DNA of 22,353 bases from an uncultured Ignavibacteria bacterium (GTDB taxonomy: Bacteria > Bacteroidota > Ignavibacteria > Ignavibacteriales > Melioribacteraceae). A program made the position numbers and the translations under genes. Position 1 is the stretch's first letter. Each line of letters begins with the position of its first letter. Shown here in pieces: positions 1-8,701 of this stretch. Under the pieces are notes generated by a model. It was given only the letters and a program-made list of their open reading frames with translations. It had not been told where the DNA came from and ran no database searches. Where the stretch lies: contig CALGLM010000091.1 in NCBI GenBank assembly GCA_937930275.1, positions 1 to 22,353 on the forward strand, read 5' to 3'.

Positions 1-46
1 AGATTACGTACGGTGACTGGAGTTCAGACGTGTGCTCTTCCGATCT
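1..46 (+). other. Illumina TruSeq index adapter (contaminant)
   Basis: Bases 13-46 match the Illumina multiplexing read-2 primer (GTGACTGGAGTTCAG...TTCCGATCT), bases 5-12 (TACGTACG) are an eight-base index, and bases 1-4 (AGAT) are the end of the P7 sequence that precedes the index. From memory, the reverse complement of the index (CGTACGTA) is TruSeq index 22. This is library adapter left at a contig end, not genomic DNA. Genome sequence starts at about base 47. Confidence 0.97.
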
Positions 47-116
47 ATTTAGCTGAGTATTGAGCAAAAATATTTGCTGCAAATATAAAAACAAACAATA
101 GTACTAATTTTTTCAT
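47..116 (-). CDS. Secreted protein, N-terminal fragment cut by adapter
   Basis: An ATG at 116-114 on the minus strand opens a frame of 23 codons that runs into the adapter. The peptide starts MKKLVLLFVFIFAANIFAQ: two lysines, a hydrophobic core and an A-x-A type signal peptidase I site, with the likely cut before Gln19. This is a typical exported-protein start, and the composition resembles that of the M64 peptidase signal peptide in this window. There is no clear ribosome site. An upstream ATG at 127-125 is followed by a stop after three codons and is rejected. The mature protein is missing, so its function cannot be told. It lies 109 bases downstream of the helicase stop, in the same direction. 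Confidence 0.6.
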
Positions 117-209
117 TTTTTTACCATAAATATTTGAATATAACATAGTAAAATATGCATATATTAATTAATTGCAAAACATTAAATTACATTACTATTA
201 TAATTAAGA

Positions 210-232
210 GGAATAATAATAAAAATTATTCC
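210..232 (-). terminator. Weak hairpin at the helicase stop codon
   Basis: Arms GGAATAAT (210-217) and ATTATTCC (225-232) pair perfectly over 8 bases around a 7-base loop, and the helicase stop codon (226-228) lies in one arm. The stem is mostly A-T and no clean U run follows on the minus strand, so termination is uncertain. Confidence 0.3.
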
Positions 233-2232
233 GGTTCGGATTCCGAAACTACCCAGTTATCTGCCAATTCACTGCTTATATCATAAATAAAGCGAGAGGC
301 TTTACTTATGGTACTTCCGGTAAATCTATCAAATATGAAATTCGGATATGAAATGTAAAGATTTTGTTTTGCTCTTGTTGAAGCAACATACATAAGTCTT
401 CGTTCTTCTTCCAACTTCCCGATATCCTCAAAAGATAGTGAAGAGGGGAAAAACCCTTCTAAAAGATGAATTATGAAAACCGTATGCCATTCTAATCCTT
501 TTGCAGAATGAATTGTTGATAATGTTAACAATTCTTTATCTTTGTCTTCAGAATCAACATCAACAATGCTATCTCGCGGTGGTTCGAGAACCATATCAGT
601 TAAAAAACTTTCAATAGTTTTGTATCTTTCAGAAATAGAAACTAAAATATCTAAATCTTTTTTACGTTTGTTAAAATCATCAAATTTAAAAGAAAATATC
701 GGTTCGTAATAACTTAATACTAATTGAATTTTTTCTGTCGGTGAATACTTCTTCTCATTTAATTTATATAGAAGGTAAAATAAATTTAATAATTTATCTG
801 TTATGTACTTGCTGCGCAATCTTTCCGGATCTAAAGTATAATTATAGTTTATTTCGTTTAATCCATTAATAATCGCTTGTGCCTTTTTGGGACCTATTCC
901 CTCGTGAAGAAGTAACACACGATACCAACTTACAAAATCTTTGATGTTTGATGAAATTCTTAAAAATGCAAGTACATCTTTAATATGAGCTGTTTCCACA
1001 AATTTCATTCCCCCGATTTTAACAAACGGAATATTTGCCTTAGTCAGTTCCAATTCTAAGTCAAATGAGAAATATGAATTTCTAAATAATACTGCAATTT
1101 CATTGAGGTCAACACCGCTTTCTCTAAGTTCAAGTATTTGATTAACGATGAATCGAGATTGCATATTCTCGTCTTTTGTAGATATAATTACGGGTAAGTC
1201 TCCACCGGTTCTTCTCGTAAATAAAACTTTTTCAAATTTAAAGATTGATTGTTTAATAATATAATTTGTGAAGTTAAGAATAGATTGAGTACTTCTGTAG
1301 TTCTCTTCTAATTTAATAATTTTTGTATTTGGAAATATTTTTGGAAAATCCAAAATATTTTGAATATCAGCTCCTCTAAATGAATAAATAGATTGGCTAT
1401 CATCACCTACAACCATTATATTATTGTACTTTTTAGCTAAGTTTTTTACAAGAATTGATTGGAGAAAATTAGTATCTTGATATTCATCAACCATAATATA
1501 TTTTATGGTATCTAAAAATTTTTCTGCAACCGGATTATCTGACGTAATAAATTCATTTAATCTGATAAGTAAATCATCATAATCTAACAAGTTGTTTTTA
1601 ATTTTATACTGAACAAACCTTGATAAAATTAAATTTATATTATCAATATTTTCTTTAAAGTGAGGATATTCACGAGCAATAATATCAGAAACTTGAGTAT
1701 TCGTATTAATACTTAAGTTATAAATTCTATAAATAGTTTCTTTTTTAGGAAATCTTGTTTCCGAAGTATTTAATTTCAATTCACCTTTAATTAAATTAAT
1801 AATATCTTCACAATCGCCTTGGTCAAGTATAGTAAATGCAGGATCAAGACAGCAAGTCTTTGCATATTTTCTTAATGTAATGTTAGCAAATGAATGAAAT
1901 GTTCCTCCCGATATTTTTGAGCACCGGGCATCTAATAAAAGCGATGCTCTGTTCATCATTTCTTGAGAAGCTTTTCTTGTAAAAGTTAAAAGTAAAATTC
2001 CGGATGGGTTATTACCAAGTTCGATAAGTCTGGCAACTCTATAAACTAATGTTTGTGTTTTTCCGGTACCCGCGCCGGCAATTAAAAGATAATGCCCGTC
2101 AATTGAAGAAACGGCTTCAAATTGTGCCGGGTTTAATATGTTCTCATAATCAATTTTAAAAGAGAAATGAGTCGGTACATTGTGCACCGACTCAATTTTG
2201 GAAAGTTTTTTTATTACAATATTTTTCGACAT
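226..2232 (-). CDS. UvrD/PcrA-type superfamily 1 DNA helicase
   Basis: ATP-driven 3'-5' DNA helicase of the UvrD/Rep/PcrA group, expected to act in repair and in clearing replication blocks. The motifs appear in order: Q motif LNPAQ (33-37), Walker A AGAGTGKT (52-59, Lys58), Walker B VDEYQDT (248-254), GDDSQSIYSFRGA (276-288), LEENYRST (308-315), TIHSAKGLEW (573-582) and EEERRLMYVASTRA (608-621). At 668 residues it is shorter than typical PcrA/UvrD (about 720) and ends soon after motif VI, so the usual C-terminal tail is missing. It is the last gene of the floA operon. Its ATG overlaps the end of the preceding gene by 19 bases and has no good ribosome site of its own, so translation is probably coupled. 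The exact subfamily (UvrD, PcrA or Rep) cannot be fixed by eye, so no symbol is given. Confidence 0.93.
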   Translation of the reverse strand: MSKNIVIKKLSKIESVHNVPTHFSFKIDYENILNPAQFEAVSSIDGHYLLIAGAGTGKTQTLVYRVARLIELGNNPSGILLLTFTRKASQEMMNRASLLLDARCSKISGGTFHSFANITLRKYAKTCCLDPAFTILDQGDCEDIINLIKGELKLNTSETRFPKKETIYRIYNLSINTNTQVSDIIAREYPHFKENIDNINLILSRFVQYKIKNNLLDYDDLLIRLNEFITSDNPVAEKFLDTIKYIMVDEYQDTNFLQSILVKNLAKKYNNIMVVGDDSQSIYSFRGADIQNILDFPKIFPNTKIIKLEENYRSTQSILNFTNYIIKQSIFKFEKVLFTRRTGGDLPVIISTKDENMQSRFIVNQILELRESGVDLNEIAVLFRNSYFSFDLELELTKANIPFVKIGGMKFVETAHIKDVLAFLRISSNIKDFVSWYRVLLLHEGIGPKKAQAIINGLNEINYNYTLDPERLRSKYITDKLLNLFYLLYKLNEKKYSPTEKIQLVLSYYEPIFSFKFDDFNKRKKDLDILVSISERYKTIESFLTDMVLEPPRDSIVDVDSEDKDKELLTLSTIHSAKGLEWHTVFIIHLLEGFFPSSLSFEDIGKLEEERRLMYVASTRAKQNLYISYPNFIFDRFTGSTISKASRFIYDISSELADNWVVSESEPE

Positions 2233-2729
2233 TTATTTCGCAATGCTACCGGTTTACCTAAAATTTCTGTAGCTATGATATAATCTTTGATAGAAGTGTG
2301 ATTAAATAATTTATTTTTAGTCTGATTTATGTTTTCAGTAAAAGCTTTCATCTCAGAATCCGAATAGGCATTAATATTTTTTTTAACTGATTGTTTTTCC
2401 GGTTTTTCAACGCGATATGACCTCTCATATTCTTCAATTAAACTTCTCTTCTTTTTTACCAATTCTTCATCTTTTTTAAAACCTTCTTCAAAATTTTGAT
2501 AGTTCTTTTTTGATTTAGGTCTATTTTTATCAAAAACATCATAAGTTTCTAAATCAGGAATATTAATTTCAAAAGAATTATTTTTGTGTTCCTTAAATAT
2601 AGTTACCGGTTTTTCTTCATCATTTTTAGGGAAATTGGCGTCTTTTTGTTTCTTTTTTTTGCCAAATATTTCGCTCAAGAAACTTATAATAAATATTATT
2701 GCGACTAAATATTCAACAATATTATCCAT
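2214..2729 (-). CDS. Small membrane-anchored protein of unknown function
   Basis: A 171-residue protein with no recognised enzyme domain. Residues 6-22 form one hydrophobic segment, followed at once by a lysine cluster (GKKKKQK), so the positive-inside rule places the long charged remainder in the cytoplasm. Residues 25-140 are rich in Lys, Glu and Asn and look largely disordered or helical. The C-terminal segment contains ILGKPVALR (156-164), like the short I-L-G-x-P-x-A-L-R tail seen in many small uncharacterised bacterial membrane proteins. The start overlaps the floA stop by 8 bases (ATGGATAA), with AAAGGA upstream inside floA. The end overlaps the helicase start by 19 bases. Its place directly after floA suggests a membrane or flotillin-linked role, which is inference only. 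Confidence 0.8.
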   Translation of the reverse strand: MDNIVEYLVAIIFIISFLSEIFGKKKKQKDANFPKNDEEKPVTIFKEHKNNSFEINIPDLETYDVFDKNRPKSKKNYQNFEEGFKKDEELVKKKRSLIEEYERSYRVEKPEKQSVKKNINAYSDSEMKAFTENINQTKNKLFNHTSIKDYIIATEILGKPVALRNKCRKIL

Positions 2730-3720
2730 TTTTATCCGTTCCTTTTGCAGATTCCGGTTTTGCTATAGAGTTACGCATATCTGTATCAGCTTGAACATTT
2801 TTTAATTGATAATAATCCATAATACCTAAGTTACCGGTTCTAAAAGCTTCCGCAATTGCATGAGGAACTTCAGATTCAGCTTCAACTACTTTAGCTCTCA
2901 TTTTAGCAACTTCAGCAATCATTTCTTGCTCTAAAGCAACTGCTGCAGCTCTTCTCTCTTCGGCTTTTGCTCGTGCTACTTTTAGATCGGCTTCTGCTTG
3001 GTCAGCTTGCAAAATTGCTCCGATATTGCTACCAACGTCAACGTCAGCAATATCTATGGATAGAATTTCGAATGCCGTACCTGCATCTAAACCCTTTGCT
3101 AATACGCTTTTTGAGATATTATCAGGATTCTCCAAAACTTCTTTATGAGAAAACGAAGAACCAATAGTTGATACAATTCCTTCACCAACACGAGCCAAAA
3201 TAGTTGCTTCACCGGCACCGCCTACAAGTCTATCTAAATTTGCTCTTACAGTTATTCTTGCAATTGCTTTTAATTGAATGCCGTCTTTTGCTACCGCTGC
3301 TACAAGGGGAGTTTCAATAACTTTTGGTATAACTGACATTTTTACTGCGTCTAAAACATCTCTACCGGCCAAATCAATAGCAGCTGCTCTTTCAAATGAT
3401 AAATCTAAATTAGCCTTGTTTGCACTAATTAATGCATTGATAACGTTATTAACGTTTCCTCCGGCTAAATAATGAGCTTCAAGCTTTCCGAGTTCAATCG
3501 GAATTCCGGCTTTTGTTGCCGTTATTTTACTTCTGATTATTACTGTAGGAGGTACTTTACGTAAACGCATTCCGATTAAATCTCTAAATATTTTTACTTT
3601 AACACCGGAAAAATATGCAGTAATAAATAATCCAATCGGTACATAATAGGTAAATAGGAATAAAAATATTATTACACCAAAAATAATAAATATTGATAGT
3701 CCCTGAAAAGCTTCTTCCAT
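2722..3720 (-). CDS. floA: FloA flotillin-like membrane scaffold protein
   Basis: Bacterial flotillin of the FloA (YqfA, UPF0365) family, which organises ordered membrane microdomains. Length 332 matches Bacillus FloA (331). A hydrophobic N-terminus (about residues 6-37) inserts in the membrane without a cleavable signal. It is followed by highly conserved stretches, including [51 protein letters not shown] and [18 protein letters not shown] long Ala/Glu/Lys-rich coiled coil (about 232-290; [20 protein letters not shown]) is the usual oligomerisation region. The start has a strong ribosome site, AAGGAG, six bases upstream. It is the first gene of a three-gene overlapping operon with the 171-residue membrane protein and the helicase, and is divergent from clpC. 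NfeD, the frequent partner of FloA, is not next to it here. Confidence 0.96.
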   Translation of the reverse strand: MEEAFQGLSIFIIFGVIIFLFLFTYYVPIGLFITAYFSGVKVKIFRDLIGMRLRKVPPTVIIRSKITATKAGIPIELGKLEAHYLAGGNVNNVINALISANKANLDLSFERAAAIDLAGRDVLDAVKMSVIPKVIETPLVAAVAKDGIQLKAIARITVRANLDRLVGGAGEATILARVGEGIVSTIGSSFSHKEVLENPDNISKSVLAKGLDAGTAFEILSIDIADVDVGSNIGAILQADQAEADLKVARAKAEERRAAAVALEQEMIAEVAKMRAKVVEAESEVPHAIAEAFRTGNLGIMDYYQLKNVQADTDMRNSIAKPESAKGTDKNG

Positions 3721-3929
3721 GATATTCTCCTTAATTGTTATAGTATTTTAATTTTTACTTTTATTTCTTATATTTAAAATTTGAAATTCAAATAACTAAC
3801 AAATTTTCAACTATAATATACTAAATAAAATTTTATTTTCTAAAAGTTTCAACATTTATCTGTTTTTTGTTGAGTAATGAAACAAATTTTTGTTTTTATA
3901 TGTTAGATATGAAAAATGAGGTTTAAAAT
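3721..3929. promoter_or_regulatory. Divergent floA/clpC control region
   Basis: A 209-base non-coding gap between two divergent genes, so it must hold promoters for both. It is about 85% A+T. It contains a near-palindrome, ATTTGAA-A-TTCAAAT (3779-3793), and a TATAAT (3812-3817), but no pair with convincing -35/-10 spacing. No CIRCE- or CtsR-like heat-shock operator was recognised. The clpC ribosome site is GAGG at 3918-3921, eight bases before its ATG. Confidence 0.4.
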
Positions 3930-6422
3930 ATGGATACAAATTTTTCTGATAGACTACAAGAAGTTATTAGATATAGTCGTGAAGAAGCCCTTAGATTAGG
4001 ACATGATTATATAGGAACAGAGCACCTTTTGTTAGGATTAATAAGAGAAGGAGAAGGTGTTGCCATAAATCTTTTAAGACGATTAGGATGTGATTTACAG
4101 AAATTAAAGAAATCAATTGAAGAATTAGTTAAACATGCCGGCGGGACTTTAACAATAGGTAATATACCTTTAACAAAACAAGCCGAAAAGGTTTTAAGAT
4201 TAACTCAAAATGAAGCAAAACTATATAAATCAGATTTAATTGGTACAGAACATCTTTTATTATCGCTGTTAAGAGAAGATGATACGGTAGCTACACAAGT
4301 TATGCATCAATTTAATATTGATTATGACGCTGTTAAAATGGAACTACTTAACAGTCTTAATGCAAACAAACCGGGTGAAAAACAAAACCCTCAAAATCAA
4401 CCTATAGGTGCACCAAAAAAAGCAGAAAAAACAAAAACACCGGTTTTGGATAATTTTGGAAGAGATTTAACTAAATTAGCTATTGAAGATAAACTTGATC
4501 CGGTAATTGGTAGAGAAAAAGAGATCGAAAGAGTTGCTCAAGTTTTAAGTAGGCGTAAAAAAAACAATCCCGTTTTAATTGGTGAACCGGGAGTAGGCAA
4601 AACTGCTATTGCCGAAGGACTTGCCTTAAAAATTGTACACAGAAAAGTGCCAAGAATATTACAAGATAAACGAGTAGTTACATTAGATTTAGCCGGACTT
4701 GTAGCAGGCACAAAATATAGAGGACAGTTTGAAGAAAGAATGAAAGCTTTGATGAGTGAACTTGAAAAAGCTGATGACGTCATTTTATTTATAGACGAAT
4801 TGCATACAATAGTAGGTGCAGGAAGTGCCTCCGGTTCGTTAGATGCCTCTAATATGTTTAAACCTGCTTTGGCAAGGGGAGATATTCAGTGTATCGGTGC
4901 TACAACTTTAGACGAATATAGAAAATTTATTGAAACAGACGGTGCTTTAGATAGAAGATTTCAAAAAGTAATGGTAGATCCGCCTTCGGTAGATGAAACG
5001 ATTCAAATTCTTAATAGCATTAAATTTAAGTATGAAGAGCACCATCATGTTAAATACTCTGACCCAGCTATTCTTGCTTGCGTTAAATTAAGTGATAGAT
5101 ATATAACAGACCGTCATTTTCCGGACAAGGCAATTGACGTTATGGATGAAGCCGGAAGCCGAGTTCACATGGGTAATTTTTCTGTTAGTGATGAAGTAGT
5201 AAAATTGGAAGAAGAACTTGAAAAGGTTAGACAGCTAAAAGTTCTTGTAGTAAAACAACAGGATTATGAAGAAGCCGCGCGATTACGCGATAGAGAAAGA
5301 AATATTCAAAGTGAATTAGAGAATGCCAAATTAGATTGGGAAAACAAAACAAAAGATTTAATTTACGATGTTACCGAAGATGATATTGGTGTTGTTGTAA
5401 GTATGATGACAGGAATTCCTGTTACTCGCGTTGTTCAAGCAGAATCGGATAAATTAATGAAGATGGAAGAATTCATTTCTTCTAAAATTATCGGACAAGA
5501 TGAGGCTGTTAAAAAGTTAACAAAAGCTATTAGAAGAGCGCGTGCAGGTTTAAAAAATCCGCATAGACCAATAGGTAGTTTTATATTTTTAGGACCTACG
5601 GGTGTGGGTAAAACCGAATTAGCTAAAGTCTTGGCTAAATATTTATTTGATTCTGAAGAATCGTTAGTACGTATAGACATGAGCGAATATATGGAGAAGT
5701 TTTCCGTATCAAGATTGGTAGGAGCTCCTCCGGGATATGTAGGATATGAAGAGGGGGGACAATTAACCGAAAAAGTTAGAAGGAAACCTTATTCGGTAGT
5801 ATTATTAGACGAGATAGAAAAAGCTCATCCTGATGTTTTTAATATTTTGTTACAAGTTTTAGATGACGGCTTGTTGACAGACAGCTTGGGAAGAAAAGTT
5901 GACTTTAAAAATACTATTATTATTATGACAAGTAATGTCGGTACAAAAGAAATTAAAACAACAGGCTCTTTCGGATTCGGGACAGAAAGTGCATCCGATA
6001 AATATGAGAATTTAAAAAACACGGTTCAAGATGCAATGAAACGTTTATTTAATCCTGAATTCTTAAATAGGGTAGATGACACAATAGTATTTAGAAGTTT
6101 AGATAAAAACGATATTAAAAAGATCATTAAAATCGAGATCGATGGTTTGATCAAAAATATTCGCGAAAATAAAATGGATTTAGTTTTAGATAATTCTGCC
6201 GAAGAGTTTTTAGCAGATAAAGGATTTGACGAAAAATTTGGGGCGAGACCGCTCAAACGAGCCATTCAAAAATATGTTGAAGACCCGTTAGCTGAAGAAA
6301 TTTTACTTGGTTCATTTAAAGAAGGCGCAAAAATTCAATTAAAACATAAAGAAGGTGCCGAAGAACTTTATTTTGTTGAATTTAAAGAATCGGAGCAGAT
6401 TGAGCCAGTTAACCATGAGTAA
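3930..6422 (+). CDS. clpC: ClpC, AAA+ unfoldase of the Clp protease
   Basis: ATP-dependent Clp protease ATP-binding subunit ClpC, which unfolds proteins and feeds them to ClpP in the cytoplasm. Length (830) is normal. Residues 1-145 hold the double Clp N repeat ([13 protein letters not shown] at 25-37, [14 protein letters not shown] at 101-114). AAA-1 has Walker A GEPGVGKT (218-225) and Walker B ILFIDE (285-290). A coiled middle region at about 425-470 includes a UVR-type motif ([12 protein letters not shown]). AAA-2 has Walker A GPTGVGKT (555-562) and Walker B VVLLDE (623-628). A GSFGFG stretch (679-684) lies where the ClpP-docking loop is expected. The middle domain and UVR motif separate it from ClpA and ClpB. 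It stands alone, without the ctsR-mcsA-mcsB genes of Firmicutes, and ends in its own terminator. Confidence 0.97.
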   Translation: MDTNFSDRLQEVIRYSREEALRLGHDYIGTEHLLLGLIREGEGVAINLLRRLGCDLQKLKKSIEELVKHAGGTLTIGNIPLTKQAEKVLRLTQNEAKLYKSDLIGTEHLLLSLLREDDTVATQVMHQFNIDYDAVKMELLNSLNANKPGEKQNPQNQPIGAPKKAEKTKTPVLDNFGRDLTKLAIEDKLDPVIGREKEIERVAQVLSRRKKNNPVLIGEPGVGKTAIAEGLALKIVHRKVPRILQDKRVVTLDLAGLVAGTKYRGQFEERMKALMSELEKADDVILFIDELHTIVGAGSASGSLDASNMFKPALARGDIQCIGATTLDEYRKFIETDGALDRRFQKVMVDPPSVDETIQILNSIKFKYEEHHHVKYSDPAILACVKLSDRYITDRHFPDKAIDVMDEAGSRVHMGNFSVSDEVVKLEEELEKVRQLKVLVVKQQDYEEAARLRDRERNIQSELENAKLDWENKTKDLIYDVTEDDIGVVVSMMTGIPVTRVVQAESDKLMKMEEFISSKIIGQDEAVKKLTKAIRRARAGLKNPHRPIGSFIFLGPTGVGKTELAKVLAKYLFDSEESLVRIDMSEYMEKFSVSRLVGAPPGYVGYEEGGQLTEKVRRKPYSVVLLDEIEKAHPDVFNILLQVLDDGLLTDSLGRKVDFKNTIIIMTSNVGTKEIKTTGSFGFGTESASDKYENLKNTVQDAMKRLFNPEFLNRVDDTIVFRSLDKNDIKKIIKIEIDGLIKNIRENKMDLVLDNSAEEFLADKGFDEKFGARPLKRAIQKYVEDPLAEEILLGSFKEGAKIQLKHKEGAEELYFVEFKESEQIEPVNHE

Positions 6423-6455
6423 TTATTTTTGCATGAAATTATAATACAAAACAAA

Positions 6456-6491
6456 TTGCGGAGAGTAATATATCACCTCCGCAAATTTTTT
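6456..6491 (+). terminator. Rho-independent terminator of clpC
   Basis: Perfect 8-base stem, TTGCGGAG (6456-6463) with CTCCGCAA (6477-6484), and a 13-base loop, followed by one A and six Ts (6486-6491). It starts 33 bases after the clpC stop and is oriented with the gene. The G+C-rich stem stands out in very A+T-rich surroundings. Confidence 0.85.
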
Positions 6492-6668
6492 ATATACACT
6501 TGTATAGTCAAAAAAGATATAATAATTAATAAATAAATTTGAATTATTAACAAATAACTATAATTCTGAAACAATTAATAAAATTTAGTTTTGTCTATTT
6601 AAAAATAGTTTTTGATATTTTAAATTTGTTAAACATTAGATTTGAGAAAAGAACTAACAGAGATATAA
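6492..6668 (+). promoter_or_regulatory. Leader and promoter region of pyrE
   Basis: A 177-base A+T-rich gap before pyrE, which must start its own transcript because a terminator closes clpC. TTAGATTTG at 6636-6644 resembles the Bacteroidota -7 element TAnnTTTG, but the matching upstream TTG element is poorly spaced, so no promoter is claimed. No pyrimidine attenuator hairpin was seen. Confidence 0.3.
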
Positions 6669-7238
6669 ATGAACAAATATTACGACATTTTTATTGAAAC
6701 CGAAGCTTTATTAAACGGTCATTTTTTATTAACATCAGGAAGACATAGTAACCAATATTTCCAGTGTGCAAAAGTTTTACAATACCCCGATAAAACAGAA
6801 ATTATCTGTGAAGCAATTGCTAATTACTTTAAGGATTATAGCATTGATACTATTTTATCACCGGCTATGGGAGGTATAATTGTCGGACAAGAAGTTGCAA
6901 GACAATTAGGCAAACGCTCGATATTTGCAGAAAGAGAAGACTCCAAACTAACATTAAGACGCGGATTTTCGTTAAAGCAGGGTGAAAAAGTTTTAATTTG
7001 CGAAGATGTTGTTACTACAGGCGGATCTGTTTTTGAATTAATCGAAATAGTAAAAAAAGTTGGGGCTGAGTTAGTCGGTGTGGGAATGTTGGTAGATAGA
7101 AGCAACGGGAAAGTAAATTTTGGTGTTCCGCAAATTAGCTCAATACAATTAGAAGTGGTTTCATACTTACCCGAGGAATGCCCGTTGTGTAAGAAGGACT
7201 TAGAATTAATTAAACCGGGTAGCAGAAAAATAAATTAA
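6669..7238 (+). CDS. pyrE: Orotate phosphoribosyltransferase
   Basis: Joins orotate and PRPP to give orotidine 5'-monophosphate, the fifth step of pyrimidine synthesis, in the cytoplasm. The PRPP-binding motif [13 protein letters not shown] is at 108-120. The flexible catalytic loop region is at 87-98 ([12 protein letters not shown]). TSGRHSNQY near the N-terminus (22-30) is the usual orotate/PRPP segment. The C-terminus has [17 protein letters not shown] (171-187), the common tail of the short bacterial form. At 189 residues it is full length. The only upstream signal is a weak AGAGA. No other pyr gene lies nearby. The next gene, a secreted peptidase, starts 13 bases after the stop and is probably co-transcribed. 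Confidence 0.96.
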   Translation: MNKYYDIFIETEALLNGHFLLTSGRHSNQYFQCAKVLQYPDKTEIICEAIANYFKDYSIDTILSPAMGGIIVGQEVARQLGKRSIFAEREDSKLTLRRGFSLKQGEKVLICEDVVTTGGSVFELIEIVKKVGAELVGVGMLVDRSNGKVNFGVPQISSIQLEVVSYLPEECPLCKKDLELIKPGSRKIN

Positions 7239-7251
7239 ACGAGAAAAATTT

Positions 7252-8526
7252 ATGAAAAAAACATTTTTATTAGTTTTTTGTACATTGTTTTCAGTTATTA
7301 ATGCACAATTAAAATATGATGATTATTTTACTTCTAAAACACTGCGTTTTGATTATTTTAGAACAGGGAATAATAATAACGAACTATTAAGTTTTGACGA
7401 AATTTTTGAAGAAGGTGATTGGTATGGTTCAGAAATAAACTTAATTGATGATTTAGGGTTTGGCAAGTATTTATTAAAAGTTTATGACTTAAAAAGTAAC
7501 AATTTAATATTTTCTAAAGGTTATTGCACACTTTTTGGTGAATGGCAAACTACTGACGAAGCTAAGCAAACATACAAAACATTTTCAGAATCAATTTCAT
7601 TTCCAATGCCAAAAGATTCATTTATTGTACAATTATTTACCAGAGATAAAAAAAATGAATTTGTAAAAACTTTTGAATATAAAAGTTCTCCGAAAAGCTA
7701 CTTTATTAAGAAAAAATCAAAGTATAACTTTAATAAATTTTCAATTCATGAAAGCGGAAACCCTAAAGAAAAACTTGATATCTTATTTATAGCCGAAGGT
7801 TACACAAAAGGAGAAGCCGACCAATTTAAAAGTGATTGTAAAAAATTTGCTGATTACTTATTTACATACGAACCTTTTAATGAGTTGAAAGATAAAATTA
7901 ATATTTGGGGATTAGAATCGTACTCTGAAGAAAGCGGAACTGACATTCCGGCTGATAATATTTGGAAAAATACATTGGCAAATAGTACCTTTTACACTTT
8001 TGATAGTGAAAGATATTTGATGACATATGATTATAAATCGGTTTGTGATATTGCCTCAGGTGCACCTCACGATCAAGTTGTTCTTATTGTTAATACCGAG
8101 AAATATGGGGGTGGCGGTATATATAACTACTACTTAACTGTTGCAGGCAAAAATCCAAAATCGGATAAAATTTTTGTGCATGAATTTGGTCATGCTCTTG
8201 CCGGACTCGGAGACGAATATTATACAAGCGATGTTGCATATGAAGGATTTTATCCTTTAGATGTTGAACCTTGGGAGGCTAATTTAACAACTATGGTGAA
8301 TTTTGATTCAAAATGGAAAAATCTAATTGAATCATCAACTCCTGTTCCGACCCCAAATAATCAAAAATTTGAAAATGTATTAGGTGTATTTGAAGGCGGA
8401 GGTTACATTTCAAGGGGTGTTTATAGACCTACATTTGATAGTATAATGAAAACTCTTTCTGCAAACTATTTTAATCTTCCTTCTAAATTAGCTATAAAAA
8501 AAGTGGTTGAACACTTTTCTAAATAA
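7252..8526 (+). CDS. Secreted M64-family zinc metallopeptidase
   Basis: A metallopeptidase of family M64, the family named for the clostridial IgA protease and common in Bacteroidota. Residues 1-18 are a signal peptide (MKKTFLLVFCTLFSVINA, cut before Gln19). Residues 20-145 form a beta-rich N-terminal domain (M64 N-type). The catalytic domain begins at about 173 with KLDILFIAEGYT and carries the zinc motif HEFGH (310-314, Glu311 catalytic), followed by LGDEY (319-323), where Asp321 is a plausible further ligand. Near the end, SIMKTL (397-402) corresponds to the C-terminal part of the family. No lipobox or sorting domain is visible, so it is likely periplasmic or released. The true substrate is unknown and IgA cleavage should not be assumed. 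It follows pyrE by 13 bases. Confidence 0.9.
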   Translation: MKKTFLLVFCTLFSVINAQLKYDDYFTSKTLRFDYFRTGNNNNELLSFDEIFEEGDWYGSEINLIDDLGFGKYLLKVYDLKSNNLIFSKGYCTLFGEWQTTDEAKQTYKTFSESISFPMPKDSFIVQLFTRDKKNEFVKTFEYKSSPKSYFIKKKSKYNFNKFSIHESGNPKEKLDILFIAEGYTKGEADQFKSDCKKFADYLFTYEPFNELKDKINIWGLESYSEESGTDIPADNIWKNTLANSTFYTFDSERYLMTYDYKSVCDIASGAPHDQVVLIVNTEKYGGGGIYNYYLTVAGKNPKSDKIFVHEFGHALAGLGDEYYTSDVAYEGFYPLDVEPWEANLTTMVNFDSKWKNLIESSTPVPTPNNQKFENVLGVFEGGGYISRGVYRPTFDSIMKTLSANYFNLPSKLAIKKVVEHFSK

Positions 8527-8553
8527 ATATCTGCAAATTTATTTTTTGTCTTA

Positions 8554-8573
8554 GGGGCTTAGGTATAAGTCCC
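8554..8573 (+). terminator. Hairpin after the M64 peptidase gene
   Basis: GGGGCTTA (8554-8561) pairs with TAAGTCCC (8566-8573) over eight bases with one G-U pair and a tight GGTA loop, 28 bases after the stop codon. It is followed by AAAACAATTATT rather than a T run, so it may terminate poorly or only protect the 3' end of the message. Confidence 0.4.
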
Positions 8574-8633
8574 AAAACAATTATTCTAACCTAAAATATT
8601 TATAATAAAATTAATTAAAATTTATTAATACAA

Positions 8634-8661
8634 TTGAACAATTATTATTTTAGTTTAATAT
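8634..8661 (+). promoter_or_regulatory. Candidate promoter of the phosphatase-BMC unit
   Basis: TTGAAC (8634-8639) and TAATAT (8656-8661) lie 16 bases apart, 40 bases before the phosphatase ATG. Each fits the sigma-70 consensus partly. Chance matches are common in DNA this rich in A+T, so this is only the best candidate in the gap. Confidence 0.3.
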
Positions 8662-8701
8662 AAATTTACTTATATTTTTTACTTAAATAATTTAAAATAA
8701 T

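Noticed and set aside
3812..3910. TATAAT and TTAGAT elements upstream of clpC as promoter boxes
   Set aside because: No -35 partner at a normal 16-19 base spacing; matches of this kind are expected by chance in DNA of about 85% A+T.
6636..6644. TAGATTTG before pyrE as a Bacteroidota TAnnTTTG promoter element
   Set aside because: The other upstream regions in this window do not share the element and the TTG box is poorly spaced, so a single hit is not enough.
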